Shown piece after piece: positions 41,677 through 50,404 of a stretch of 64,000 nucleotides of DNA. Under the pieces are notes generated by a model. That model was not told where the DNA came from and made no database searches. It was given only the letters and a program-made list of their open reading frames with translations. The position numbers were made by a program, and so were the translations under genes. Numbering within the stretch: the stretch's first letter is position 1; every line of letters begins with the position of its first letter. The DNA is taken from assembly GCA_015066565.1 (NCBI GenBank), contig SVOB01000002.1, positions 62,001 to 126,000 on the forward strand, given 5' to 3'. The DNA comes from Oscillospiraceae bacterium. Its GTDB lineage: Bacteria; Bacillota; Clostridia; Oscillospirales; Acutalibacteraceae.

Positions 41677-43302
41677 TTATCCCTTGACTACTGCTATCTT
41701 ATCGCCGTCCTTGAGAGCCGAAAGGGGATTTTTAATAATTTTTTCGCCTTCTTTAATACCTGAAGCGATTTCGTATTTAGTGTCCTCGCTGCTTCCGAGC
41801 TGAACGGTTCTCTTTTCAACCGTCTTTGTTTCCTCGTTATAAACGAAAACGTATTTATCTCCGTTTTCAAACCTTAACGCCTCGACGGGAAGAATTATAA
41901 CGTCGTCAATTTCGCCGAGAGTTACGGAAATATCAACGTCAAAGCCTATAATTACCTTTTCGTCGGGCTTGAGAATTTTAACCTTTGCGAGAGCCGTGTT
42001 TGAAGAATTCGTGCCGCCTGTGAGCGAGCTTGTAATAGACGAAATATCAAGTCCGGTGCTTTCGCTTGCGGTTGCCGAAACATAGTCAACCACGCCATCA
42101 TATTCGCTGTCGAGAGAAACAACCTTTGCCTTCTGACCGACCTTGAGTGAAAGCAGGTCGTATTTGCCGACGTTGAACGAAGCGATAAAGCTGTCGTAAT
42201 TGTCAATCTGAATACCGACCGTTTCGTTTGAAGACGCTGAGGTAAGCTGTGAAATAATGCTTGTCAGGTCAACGTTTCCGCCGCCGCCTATCATATTGAG
42301 AATTTCCGAAAAATCGGCGTTGGAAGCGCTTTGCTGTTTAGCTGAGGAAAATACCTCACCCTGAGTGATGTTTACCTTTGTAACTATTCCGTTATTCTCC
42401 GCAACCCAGCCCTTGTCGAGCGCTTCAACGGTTTCGGCTAACTGTTCGTATTCCTTTTGCTTAATGTCGGCTACCGCCTTGAACGCCTTTGCGACGGTGT
42501 CGCCCGACTGCATTTCAAAATAGGTTTTCTGTGTTTTAAGCGAGGTAAGCTGTGTCTGTAACTGAACCAATTCAAGCGATTTTCCCGCCGAGGTATCCTT
42601 TAACTTATCGGCAAGTTCTTCCGGTGACAGCTGATTTGACGAAGCGTTCGATTCAGCGGAATTAAGGGCGGCTATCATCTGGTCAACCTGCTCCTGAGTT
42701 CCCGCGTTTTCAAGAATCTGCTGTGTAATTGCTTCAATCTGCTCGGGAGTGTAGGTTTTGCCCTCGTATTTTATATCTTCAACGGATTCGGGAAGATTAA
42801 GCTGTTCCTTTTCTTTTTCACGGGTTTTCTCAATATCCTTTTCAAGAGCCGAAATCTTCTTTTCCAGCTTTGAAATTTCGCTGTTGGTGTCCTTGAGATT
42901 TGAGGAAGCCTCGTTTGAGGAGGAAGAAGCCTTGTTATATCTTGAAAGAGCCTGATTGTACTCGTTGCGAAGCTCATTTAACCGTGAAGAGAGCGCGCTT
43001 GTGTCAAAGGAAGCGAGCTCGTCGCCCCTTTTAACCTTATCGCCGACCTTGACCTTAACCTCAAGCACCTCGACACCGTCAAGAATGTTATAAACGCTCG
43101 GGTTACCGCTTTCAACAGTGCCGGTTGCAGTAAAGGTCTGGGAAATACTGCCTTTTTCGGCGGTTACCAGTTCGTATTCGGGAAGCGGGTCGGGCTTGAA
43201 TACCTCATAACCGATTGTTCCCGCAATACCGAGAATTAAAACAAGGATGACAATTGTCCTTATTTTTTTACCCTTGGAGTATTTTTTAAAGTTCTTAAAC
43301 AC
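41677..43302 (-). CDS. HlyD/MacA-type efflux adaptor protein
   Basis: The 541-residue protein has an N-terminal membrane anchor (residues about 15-35). The biotinyl-lipoyl-like half-motifs follow (TATGTVESGNPSVYNI near the start, later GIVTKVNITQGEVFSS), separated by a very long coiled-coil hairpin rich in Glu, Lys, Gln and Ser. A beta-barrel and membrane-proximal domain end it. It would link the MacB-type permease to its extracellular target. GTG 43302 is chosen because GGGAG lies 9 bases upstream; the frame to 43374 has no binding site. Confidence 0.85.
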   Translation of the reverse strand: MFKNFKKYSKGKKIRTIVILVLILGIAGTIGYEVFKPDPLPEYELVTAEKGSISQTFTATGTVESGNPSVYNILDGVEVLEVKVKVGDKVKRGDELASFDTSALSSRLNELRNEYNQALSRYNKASSSSNEASSNLKDTNSEISKLEKKISALEKDIEKTREKEKEQLNLPESVEDIKYEGKTYTPEQIEAITQQILENAGTQEQVDQMIAALNSAESNASSNQLSPEELADKLKDTSAGKSLELVQLQTQLTSLKTQKTYFEMQSGDTVAKAFKAVADIKQKEYEQLAETVEALDKGWVAENNGIVTKVNITQGEVFSSAKQQSASNADFSEILNMIGGGGNVDLTSIISQLTSASSNETVGIQIDNYDSFIASFNVGKYDLLSLKVGQKAKVVSLDSEYDGVVDYVSATASESTGLDISSITSSLTGGTNSSNTALAKVKILKPDEKVIIGFDVDISVTLGEIDDVIILPVEALRFENGDKYVFVYNEETKTVEKRTVQLGSSEDTKYEIASGIKEGEKIIKNPLSALKDGDKIAVVKG

Positions 43303-43405
43303 AGCTTCATCTCCCTTTTTAGGACTTATTGGTTTATTATAACATAATATTGTGAACAAATCATTAATTTTCATTAATTTTCATAGAATTTTTTGAGGTG
43401 AGATA

Positions 43406-43909
43406 ATGAAAATCAGATTAATATCGTTGCTTTTAATTGTTTTTGTTCTTTTTTCGTCCTGCTCCGTACAGACAGACTTTGATATTTTTGACCTTTGCAA
43501 GAGGTATAATACGCTTGTCGGCGAAAAGGTTCTTCTGACCGAAAGCTTTCTTTCGGATAACGAAAAAATGCTTTATTCGTTTCTTACTGTCGGCGACAGC
43601 AGACTTCTTATTTCGGTTGACACGAACGGAAAAAGCGTTATTGAAAAGCTGAGCGTTACGGTTGAAAAAGGGCAGTATTCCGAAAGCGACAGACAGAGAA
43701 TTATTAACTGCATTACTCTTCTGTTTTCCGCTTTTAATTACCCAAAGACCGACGAAACGACAGAAAACCTTTCGCTTCTGGGCTTTAACAAGGATTTTGA
43801 GCCGTTTTCGGAGCTGTACGAAAGCGAAACGGTTGAAAAGACGGAATACACGCTTTATTCAAACGGGTTTTCTTTTACCCTCTCGGCTCAAAAAAACCTT
43901 GACGGTTAG
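43406..43909 (+). CDS. Putative lipoprotein of unknown function
   Basis: The 167-residue protein has a clear lipoprotein signal (LLIVFVLFSSC, Cys 20). The rest is a mixed alpha/beta domain without a motif I recognise. Two short segments (LISVDTNGKSVIEKL and YTLYSNGFSFTLS) suggest a beta-sheet fold. The ATG follows GAGGTGA. It is divergent from the HlyD-type gene across about 100 AT-rich bases and is followed by the rlmD promoter. Function unknown. Confidence 0.7.
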   Translation: MKIRLISLLLIVFVLFSSCSVQTDFDIFDLCKRYNTLVGEKVLLTESFLSDNEKMLYSFLTVGDSRLLISVDTNGKSVIEKLSVTVEKGQYSESDRQRIINCITLLFSAFNYPKTDETTENLSLLGFNKDFEPFSELYESETVEKTEYTLYSNGFSFTLSAQKNLDG

Positions 43910-43938
43910 TTGTAATTTAAGCGGTTTAGTGCTAAAAT
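43910..43938 (+). promoter_or_regulatory. Promoter for rlmD
   Basis: TTGTAA and TAAAAT are separated by 17 bases, about 28 bases before the rlmD start. Confidence 0.5.
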
Positions 43939-43966
43939 AAATTAAATATATTATTTTGGTGAAAAA

Positions 43967-45373
43967 ATGCTTTTAAAGAACGATGAAATTGAACTGACTA
44001 TTGAGGGCTACACTGCCGAGGGAAGCGGTGTCGGTCACTATGACGGCATGGCTGTTTTTGTCAATAACGCCGCAAGGGGAGACAAAATCCTGGCTCATAT
44101 CATAAAATCCAAAAAGACTTATGCGATAGGAAAAATAGTTGAAATTTTTTCTGCGTCCGACGATAGAATTGAAACAGACTGCCCCTACTTTAATTCCTGC
44201 GGCGGCTGCGCTTACAGACATATTTCCTACGAAGCTGAGCTTCTTGCGAAAAAGGACAGAGTAGAACAGGCGTTTTCAAGACTTGGCCGTATTGATATTA
44301 AAGCCGAGGGAGTTTTCGGCGGCGAAACGGTGAGATACCGGAATAAAGCCCAGTTCCCCGTCGGCTTTGACAACGAGCTTAAAATCGGCTTTTTCGCCCC
44401 GAGGTCGCACAGAATAATTAATTGTTCCGACTGTCTTTTACAGCCCGAGGAGTTTTCCGAAATAACCGATATTTTCAGAAAATGGATTGAAGAAACCGGC
44501 GTTCCGCTGTATGACGAAAAAACCCACACGGGAGTTTTAAGGCATATCTATTTAAGAAAGGCTGAAGAAACGGGCGAAATAATGGCTTGCGCCGTAATAA
44601 ATGCAAATAAGCTTCAGGGCGTTGAGCTGTTAGCCGAAAAACTAAAGGAAAATAAAAATATAAAGACCTTTGTACTTAATATTAACAGAGAAAAAACAAA
44701 CGTCATTTTGGGAGAAAAATGCGTAAATGTTTTCGGCGACGGCTATATCACCGATATTCTTTGCGGAAACAAAATTCGGATTTCGCCTCTTTCGTTCTAT
44801 CAGGTCAATAAAAAACAGGCCCAGCTCCTTTATGAAAAGGCGGCTGAATATGCCTGCCTTAAAGAAAACGAAACTCTTCTTGACCTTTACTGCGGGGCGG
44901 GAACAATCGGGCTTTCCATGGCGAAAAGGGCTAAGAAGGTTATCGGAGTTGAAATAGTTCCCGAAGCCATAGATGACGCAAAGGTAAACGCTGAAATAAA
45001 CAATATAGATAATGCCGAATTTTTCTGCGGCGACGCGGCGGCAGCGGCAAAAATGTTAAAGGAAAAGGGTATTAAGCCCGACTGCATAGTTCTTGACCCT
45101 CCGAGAAAGGGTTGCGACAGCGAGCTTATTAAAACAGTCAGCGAAATGAACCCCGAAAGAATTGTCTATGTTTCCTGCGACCCCGCAACTCTTGCGAGGG
45201 ACTGCTCAATATTTAAGGATTACGGCTATAAAACGGACAGGCTTTCAGTTTTTGATTTGTTTCCGAGAACTGTTCACGTTGAGACGGTATGCTGCTTGTA
45301 CAACCAAAAGAAAGACTCTATTTCCGTGCCTTATGAACCGAAAGACGCGGAGTATCTGAAAAAGATAAAATGA
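43967..45373 (+). CDS. rlmD: 23S rRNA (uracil-5-)-methyltransferase, RlmD/TrmA family
   Basis: The 468-residue protein has an N-terminal TRAM domain (residues 1-60) and a 4Fe-4S motif (CPYFNSCGGC, with a further Cys near 150). The SAM motif is LLDLYCGAGTIGLSMAKRA, followed by DPPRKGCD and the catalytic-Cys segment YVSCDPATLARDC. It forms 5-methyluridine in rRNA (U1939 or U747 type); the exact site is not decidable. The symbol follows general Firmicutes annotation. It has its own promoter. Confidence 0.88.
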   Translation: MLLKNDEIELTIEGYTAEGSGVGHYDGMAVFVNNAARGDKILAHIIKSKKTYAIGKIVEIFSASDDRIETDCPYFNSCGGCAYRHISYEAELLAKKDRVEQAFSRLGRIDIKAEGVFGGETVRYRNKAQFPVGFDNELKIGFFAPRSHRIINCSDCLLQPEEFSEITDIFRKWIEETGVPLYDEKTHTGVLRHIYLRKAEETGEIMACAVINANKLQGVELLAEKLKENKNIKTFVLNINREKTNVILGEKCVNVFGDGYITDILCGNKIRISPLSFYQVNKKQAQLLYEKAAEYACLKENETLLDLYCGAGTIGLSMAKRAKKVIGVEIVPEAIDDAKVNAEINNIDNAEFFCGDAAAAAKMLKEKGIKPDCIVLDPPRKGCDSELIKTVSEMNPERIVYVSCDPATLARDCSIFKDYGYKTDRLSVFDLFPRTVHVETVCCLYNQKKDSISVPYEPKDAEYLKKIK

Positions 45374-45408
45374 ATTATGCAAATCGGGATTTGTGAGGAT
45401 GATACAAA

Positions 45409-46059
45409 ATGAACTATAAGGTAATTGACAGAGAAACATATTATAGAAAAGGTGTGTACCGTCACTTCTCGGAAGATTGTAAATGCTCGACATCCATGAC
45501 GGCGAGAATAGATGTCACAAATCTCGCTGCATATTCCAAGAAAACAGAAACAAAGTTTTATATCAACTTTTTATATATTCTTTCAAAGGTTATGAATTCA
45601 CGCGAAGATTACAGAATGGGATATCTCTGGCAGACAGATGAACTGATTTGCTATGACGTGGTCAATCCCACACAGTATGTCTTCCATGAAGACACGGAAA
45701 CCTGCACCCCTGTGTATACGGAATACTTTGAGGACTATGATAAGTTCTACGCTGCTGCATTGCGGGATGTTGAAGAGGCGAAGAAGACAAGGGAATACAA
45801 GCTGGATATGCAAAATCATCCCAACTGGTTCGATGCTTCGTTTATTTCATGGCTCTCTTATGATTCACTGAATCTTGAGCTGCCCGATGGAAATCTGTAT
45901 TTTGCGCCGATCATTAACTGGGGAAAATACAGAGAAGAAAACGGTAGGCTTGTCATGCCTGTGACCGTTCGTCTAAATCATGCAATCGCTGATGGCTATC
46001 TGGTTGCAAACGTATTTCGTCTCTTGGAACAAGAAATAAAGTTGTTCGTTGGGCTTTGA
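45409..46059 (+). CDS. Chloramphenicol acetyltransferase (CatA)-like O-acetyltransferase
   Basis: The 216-residue protein follows the CAT pattern closely. It has an N-terminal YRKGVYRHF with downstream KCSTSMTARIDVT, then YVFHEDTETCTPVYTEY, and the catalytic HxxxDG motif as NHAIADGYLVA near residue 197. The family uses acetyl-CoA to acetylate chloramphenicol or related hydroxyl substrates; intrinsic CAT-like genes are common in Clostridia, so resistance cannot be claimed. Codon use differs from its neighbours (more CTG, GAT, AAT), which suggests recent acquisition. Confidence 0.83.
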   Translation: MNYKVIDRETYYRKGVYRHFSEDCKCSTSMTARIDVTNLAAYSKKTETKFYINFLYILSKVMNSREDYRMGYLWQTDELICYDVVNPTQYVFHEDTETCTPVYTEYFEDYDKFYAAALRDVEEAKKTREYKLDMQNHPNWFDASFISWLSYDSLNLELPDGNLYFAPIINWGKYREENGRLVMPVTVRLNHAIADGYLVANVFRLLEQEIKLFVGL

Positions 46060-46125
46060 TTGATATATTCAAAACTGTGGAATCTGTAGTCTTGCTTTTA
46101 AAAGAATAAAAGGAGTGACGGGTAT

Positions 46126-46440
46126 ATGGCTTCAGATAAAGCTTATCTTGATTTTATTCTCGAACAGCTTTCAGACCTTGACGGCGTTACATACCGCGCT
46201 ATGATGGGAGAATACATCCTCTATTATCGCGGCAGGATTTTCGGCGGAATATACGACGACCGTTTTCTCGTAAAAATTACGCCGTCGTCACAAAGAATAA
46301 TGCCCGAAGCCGAAAGGGAAATTCCCTATGACGGCGCAAAGGAAATGCTTCTTGCAGATGAGGTTGACAACGGACAGTTTCTCTGTCAATTAGTCCGTTC
46401 AATGTATGGCGAATTGCCGGAACCGAAAAAGAGAAAATAA
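46126..46440 (+). CDS. TfoX N-terminal domain protein
   Basis: The 104-residue protein has the TfoX_N pattern ([31 protein letters not shown]). This domain occurs alone in many Firmicutes; it is named after the Gram-negative competence regulator, but the stand-alone form has no established role. The ATG follows AAAGGAG. It begins a tight run of small accessory genes up to 50370. Confidence 0.83.
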   Translation: MASDKAYLDFILEQLSDLDGVTYRAMMGEYILYYRGRIFGGIYDDRFLVKITPSSQRIMPEAEREIPYDGAKEMLLADEVDNGQFLCQLVRSMYGELPEPKKRK

Positions 46441-46441
46441 A

Positions 46442-46978
46442 ATGATTTTTGAAACCGAAAGATTAATTCTCCGCCCGTGGAAAGAAACGGACGCCGAAGA
46501 ATTATATAAGTACGCAAAGGACGGGCGGGTAGGTCATCCCGCTGGCTGGCCCGTTCACACAAGCGTTGAAAACAGCAGGGAAATAATAAAAACCGTTCTC
46601 AGCGAGCCTGAAACCTATGCGGTCGTTCTAAAGGAAACGGGACTTCCCGTCGGCAGTATCGGACTTATGTTTCATACTGCGCTTGCCGTTGAGGATAACG
46701 AGTGCGAGCTCGGTTATTGGCTCGGCGTACCCTACTGGGGAAACGGTCTTATTCCCGAGGCTTCAAGGGAGCTTATCCGTTACGCCTTTGAGGATTTAAG
46801 AGTAAAAAGAGTCTGGTGCGGTTATTCAGACGGAAACGAAAAGTCAAAGCGGGTACAGGAAAAGCTCGGCTTTGAATATCACCGCAGGGATGAAAACGTT
46901 TGGTTTTCTCAGGTGGGTGAATTCAGAACAAGCTATGCAAATCTTCTTACAAAAGAAAGATGGGAGTTAATCAGTTAA
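46442..46978 (+). CDS. GNAT-family N-acetyltransferase (RimJ/RimL-like)
   Basis: The 178-residue protein starts [13 protein letters not shown] and contains [19 protein letters not shown] and [19 protein letters not shown]. These are typical of the RimJ/RimL branch that acetylates protein N-termini or small amines with acetyl-CoA. The start ATG follows the tfoX-like stop by one base, so the upstream 12 codons in frame are not used. Only a weak AAGAGAA binding site is seen. Substrate unknown. Confidence 0.83.
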   Translation: MIFETERLILRPWKETDAEELYKYAKDGRVGHPAGWPVHTSVENSREIIKTVLSEPETYAVVLKETGLPVGSIGLMFHTALAVEDNECELGYWLGVPYWGNGLIPEASRELIRYAFEDLRVKRVWCGYSDGNEKSKRVQEKLGFEYHRRDENVWFSQVGEFRTSYANLLTKERWELIS

Positions 46979-46979
46979 A

Positions 46980-47432
46980 ATGAAAGTTATAAACTTTTTT
47001 GACAGCGACAACCGCTACCACTGGCTTGAAGAAATCAAACAGAGCGACTGGGGCGCAGGTCAGTTCCTTTACAGGCTTCTTAACGACGGCTCGTTTTTTA
47101 AAGCCGTCGGCGAAAATTCAAAGGTGCTTTTGCTCACTGACGGCAACGAGCTTATTTCGTTCTGCACCTATGCCGAAAAAGACGATATCCAGCCTACAAA
47201 GTTAACGCCGTGGATTGGCTTTGTATATACCTTTCCCGAGCACAGGGGCAAGCGTTGCTTCGGGCTGTTACTCGACGAGGCTGTACGTCTTGCGAAAAAT
47301 GACGGCGTGAAGGAGATATATATTTCCACAAATCATAAGGGACTTTATGAAAAATACGGCTGTGAATTCCGTAAAATGCTAAACGATATTGAAGGTAATC
47401 CTTCAAGAATATATGTTAAAAGGGTTAAATGA
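46980..47432 (+). CDS. GNAT-family N-acetyltransferase
   Basis: The 150-residue protein has the acetyl-CoA-binding segment GFVYTFPEHRGKRCFGLLLDEAV (motif A pattern HRGKxxG) and a late YEKYGCEF. It is a small single-domain GNAT; the substrate cannot be inferred. It starts one base after the previous GNAT stop and runs directly into the following gene, so the two acetyltransferases are probably translated from one mRNA. Confidence 0.78.
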   Translation: MKVINFFDSDNRYHWLEEIKQSDWGAGQFLYRLLNDGSFFKAVGENSKVLLLTDGNELISFCTYAEKDDIQPTKLTPWIGFVYTFPEHRGKRCFGLLLDEAVRLAKNDGVKEIYISTNHKGLYEKYGCEFRKMLNDIEGNPSRIYVKRVK

Positions 47433-47449
47433 ATAAAAGGAGAAAAGCT

Positions 47450-48544
47450 ATGAAAAACAAAGAGAAAAAACAGCGTTCCGTTCCCTTTAAAATTTTCAGG
47501 GTAATCGGAATAGTTTTACTTGTGATTATCGTTGCGTTTGCAGGTCTTATAGGCTTTTTGTCGGCAACCGAATACAGACCGAAGGAAAAGGAAGAGGTTG
47601 AAATTCAGGGTAACGTCAGCTCAACTCTTTCCGTCGGCGACAGCTTTAAAATAATGAGCTGGAATATCGGCTACGGCGCTCTGGGTGACAACGCCGATTT
47701 CTTTATGGACGGCGGAACCTCGGTTAAGACTGCCGATACCGAGCGCGTCAACAGCAATATGCAGGGGATTATAAACGAAATTACTAAAGAAAGCCCCGAT
47801 ATTTTCTTCCTTCAGGAAGCCGATAAAAATTCCTCAAGGTCAAATCATATCAACGAGTTGGGTTTAATACAGGATGTTTTCAGCGGCTATAACAATTCGT
47901 TTGCAAATAACTTTAAGGTTGCTTACCTTCCTTATCCCGTACCGCCTATGGGCAAGGTGGATTCGGGTATCGCTACCTTCTCGTCTTTTGGAACAACCTC
48001 TGCCGAGAGAATTCAGCTTCCTGTTCCTTTCTCTTGGCCTGTAAGAATGGCTAACCTCAAGCGTTGTCTTCTTGTTTCAAGGGTAAAAATCGAGAACAGC
48101 GATAAGGAGCTTGTGCTCGTTAATCTTCACCTTGAAGCATACGACGACGGCGAGGGCAAAATTGCCCAGACAAAAATGCTTTCCGATTTTCTTTCTTCGG
48201 AAGCCGAAAAGGGCAACTACGTCATAGCGGGTGGAGATTTCAACCAGATTTTCTCATCTGCCGATACCTCGGCATATCCTGCTCAGGAGGGCAAATGGGC
48301 GGCAGGTGAAATCGACGTTAACGAGTTCGGCGGCGACTGGCAGTTCCTTATGGATTCCTCCGTTCCGTCCTGCCGAAGCCTTGACCAACCCTATGAAAAC
48401 GCAGATAAAGATACCTTCCAGTATTACCTTATCGACGGCTTTATCGTTTCAAAAAATATAGAGGTTGAATCGTTTGAAAATGTTGATATGGGCTTTGTCT
48501 GCTCAGACCACAACCCCGTAGTTTTAAATGCAAAGCTCGGGTAA
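47450..48544 (+). CDS. Membrane-anchored endonuclease/exonuclease/phosphatase-family hydrolase
   Basis: The 364-residue protein has an N-terminal membrane anchor (about 15-38, IVLLVIIVAFAGLIGFL). An EEP domain follows with the catalytic series MSWNIGYG, FLQEAD, NLHLEA, GGDFNQ and CSDHNPV. These enzymes cleave phosphodiesters in nucleic acids, phosphoinositides or sphingomyelin; outward orientation would favour a lipid or extracellular substrate. ATG 47450 follows AAAAGGAG. It is part of the accessory gene run. Confidence 0.86.
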   Translation: MKNKEKKQRSVPFKIFRVIGIVLLVIIVAFAGLIGFLSATEYRPKEKEEVEIQGNVSSTLSVGDSFKIMSWNIGYGALGDNADFFMDGGTSVKTADTERVNSNMQGIINEITKESPDIFFLQEADKNSSRSNHINELGLIQDVFSGYNNSFANNFKVAYLPYPVPPMGKVDSGIATFSSFGTTSAERIQLPVPFSWPVRMANLKRCLLVSRVKIENSDKELVLVNLHLEAYDDGEGKIAQTKMLSDFLSSEAEKGNYVIAGGDFNQIFSSADTSAYPAQEGKWAAGEIDVNEFGGDWQFLMDSSVPSCRSLDQPYENADKDTFQYYLIDGFIVSKNIEVESFENVDMGFVCSDHNPVVLNAKLG

Positions 48545-48553
48545 GGAGTAGAT

Positions 48554-49006
48554 ATGGATTTGACAGTTAATCACGGCGAAAGGGCTTTCGAGCTTTTCAA
48601 CAGCGGCTGTAACTGCTCTCAGGCGGTGCTTTGCGCCTTTTCCGACGTAACGGGACTTGATAACGGAACGGCTTTGAAGCTCGCTTCGTCCTTCGGCGGC
48701 GGAATGGGGCGTATGCGCGAGGTCTGCGGCGCGGTCAGCGGTGCGCTTATGGTGCTCGGAATTGCAAAGGGCTATTCCGATTTAAGCGACGGTAACGCCA
48801 AAAAAGAGCATTATGCCCTTGTTCAGCAATTCGCCGAAAAGTTCAAAAAGGAAAACGGCTCGATAATCTGCCGTGAGCTTCTTTCCGGAGTTAAGGTTAC
48901 GGACGGCGTTTCGCCCGAAAACAGAACTGAAAACTATTATAAAAAAAGGCCGTGCGGCGAGCTTTGTCGAACGGCGGCTGAAATAACCGAGGAGTTATTA
49001 AAATGA
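48554..49006 (+). CDS. C_GCAxxG_C_C family protein (paralogue B)
   Basis: The 150-residue protein has GCNCSQAVLCAF, FGGGMGRMREVCGAVSGA, ICRELL and a late RPCGELC, the same Cys/Gly plan as the protein at 28515. The two copies are clearly homologous but diverged. Redox or metal binding is suggested by the conserved Cys; no function is established. It overlaps the next gene by four bases. Confidence 0.85.
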   Translation: MDLTVNHGERAFELFNSGCNCSQAVLCAFSDVTGLDNGTALKLASSFGGGMGRMREVCGAVSGALMVLGIAKGYSDLSDGNAKKEHYALVQQFAEKFKKENGSIICRELLSGVKVTDGVSPENRTENYYKKRPCGELCRTAAEITEELLK

Positions 49007-49290
49007 TAAAACACATTGTACTTTTTAAAATCAAGGATGAATACAAGGCTGAAATTCCCGAGCTTATTAAGAATTTTTACGCTATGAAGGGTAAAATCGA
49101 GGGAATGACCGATTTGTTTTCGGCGGCGGATTTTCTTCACAGCGGACGAAGCTATGACATTGCGCTCATAACCGATTTTGACAGCGAGGAAGCGTTTAAC
49201 GCCTATCCGACCCATCCCGTTCATCTGCCCGTAAAAAATCATATGCACGAGGTAATGGTTTCGTCCGTTTCGTGCGATATGAGATACTGA
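49003..49290 (+). CDS. Dabb (stress-responsive A/B barrel) domain protein
   Basis: The 95-residue protein is a ferredoxin-like alpha/beta barrel: MIKHIVLFKIK at the start, ALITDFDSEEAFNAYPTHPVH in the middle. It matches the Dabb family, whose bacterial members are mostly uncharacterised. The four-base overlap with the previous gene indicates coupling. Confidence 0.85.
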   Translation: MIKHIVLFKIKDEYKAEIPELIKNFYAMKGKIEGMTDLFSAADFLHSGRSYDIALITDFDSEEAFNAYPTHPVHLPVKNHMHEVMVSSVSCDMRY

Positions 49291-49300
49291 AAAGCGGCGT

Positions 49301-49804
49301 ATGAATGAGATGAATTACTGCGTTGAGTGCGGAACAAGGCTGAAACTGCGTCACCTTGAAAACGAGGGCGAAATACCTTTCTGTGAAAGGTGTAACGAGT
49401 TTCGTTTTCCGATTTTCAGTTGCGCGGTCAGTATGATTGTACTCAATCCCAAAAAGGACAGGGCGCTTCTTATAAAGCAATACGGAAACGACTTTTTCGT
49501 TCTTACGGCGGGCTACGTCAACAAGGGCGAAAACGCCGAAAACGCCGTAGCCCGTGAAATAAAAGAGGAGCTCGGGGCGTCCGTTAAGGAAATACGCTTT
49601 AACCGTTCGGGTTATTTTGAAAAGTCACAGACGCTGATTTTTAACTTCACGGCGGTTCTTGAAAGCGAAGAAATCAAGCCTAATCACGAAGTCGATTATT
49701 ATGAATGGTTTTCATTTGAAAATGCAAAGAAAAACATAAAACCGAATTCCCTTGCGCAACAGTTCGTCAACGAGTTTTTTGATAATAATGAGGTGATAAA
49801 ATGA
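49301..49804 (+). CDS. NUDIX hydrolase with N-terminal zinc ribbon (NudC-like)
   Basis: The 167-residue protein begins with a zinc ribbon (CVECG then CERCNEF). A Nudix box follows: GYVNKGENAENAVAREIKEELGA, matching G-x5-E-x7-REUxEExG. Zinc-ribbon Nudix proteins hydrolyse NAD(H) or other nucleoside diphosphate compounds. ATG 49301 has no good binding site; ATG 49310 is an alternative. It overlaps the next gene by four bases. Confidence 0.83.
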   Translation: MNEMNYCVECGTRLKLRHLENEGEIPFCERCNEFRFPIFSCAVSMIVLNPKKDRALLIKQYGNDFFVLTAGYVNKGENAENAVAREIKEELGASVKEIRFNRSGYFEKSQTLIFNFTAVLESEEIKPNHEVDYYEWFSFENAKKNIKPNSLAQQFVNEFFDNNEVIK

Positions 49805-50370
49805 AAAAAAGCATACCGAATATTATTAGCGCCGTAAGAATTGCGCTTGCAGTGGCTATTGCCGTTCTGCCGATTTTTTCCGTTAGCTTTTTCGCGGTCT
49901 ATGCGGTATTTATAGTTCTTGATTTTGCGGGAATGTATCTTAAAAATTCCTTTAACGCAAAGTCCGACCTCGGAAATAACCTTGACCATATCGCTTCGCT
50001 TATCTTTATTGCCGTGCTTATGATAAGGTATTTTTCGGCAATTGAAATTCCTGTCTGGGCGTTTTATATCGCCACGGGCATAGCGGTTATAAAATGCGCT
50101 TCCCTCGTTTTCGGCGCCGTAAGGTATAAAAAGGCTCCGTTTATCAATACCGATTGGAATAAAGCGGCGAAATGGGATTTCTATCTTGCTCCGCTTTGGT
50201 TCTGGTTTGCGGGCGTAATTTTTGCGAGCGTTGTCGTTCTCGCCGTAATGCTCATAGCGACTGTTGAGGAATTTATAATCAATGTTTCCAGCAAACAGTT
50301 CGACCCCGACGTAAAGACAATTATTCCCTTTAAAAAGCTTGCGGAAAAATTCAAGAAAAAGAAAAAATAA
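49801..50370 (+). CDS. CDP-alcohol phosphatidyltransferase-like membrane protein, degenerate
   Basis: The 189-residue protein has about five hydrophobic helices and the start MKKSIPNIISAVRI, as in PgsA-type enzymes. Where the motif DGxxAR-x8-GxxxDxxxD is expected, the text reads AGMYLKN...GNNLDHIAS. Two of the metal-binding Asp residues are Gly and Ser, and the Ala/Arg positions are changed. It is therefore probably inactive or has changed chemistry. The true PgsA is at 20419. It is the last gene of the accessory run. Confidence 0.65.
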   Translation: MKKSIPNIISAVRIALAVAIAVLPIFSVSFFAVYAVFIVLDFAGMYLKNSFNAKSDLGNNLDHIASLIFIAVLMIRYFSAIEIPVWAFYIATGIAVIKCASLVFGAVRYKKAPFINTDWNKAAKWDFYLAPLWFWFAGVIFASVVVLAVMLIATVEEFIINVSSKQFDPDVKTIIPFKKLAEKFKKKKK

Positions 50371-50373
50371 CTG

Positions 50374-50402
50374 TTGACAAGTTTTTGATTTAGTGCTATA
50401 GT
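50374..50402 (+). promoter_or_regulatory. Promoter of the T-box/trpB unit
   Basis: TTGACA and TATAGT are separated by 17 bases, directly after the preceding gene. Confidence 0.75.
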
Positions 50403-50404
50403 GA

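Noticed and set aside
40803-41687. 294-codon open frame on the plus strand
   Set aside because: It is a shadow of the MacB-type permease gene, with no binding site or domain.
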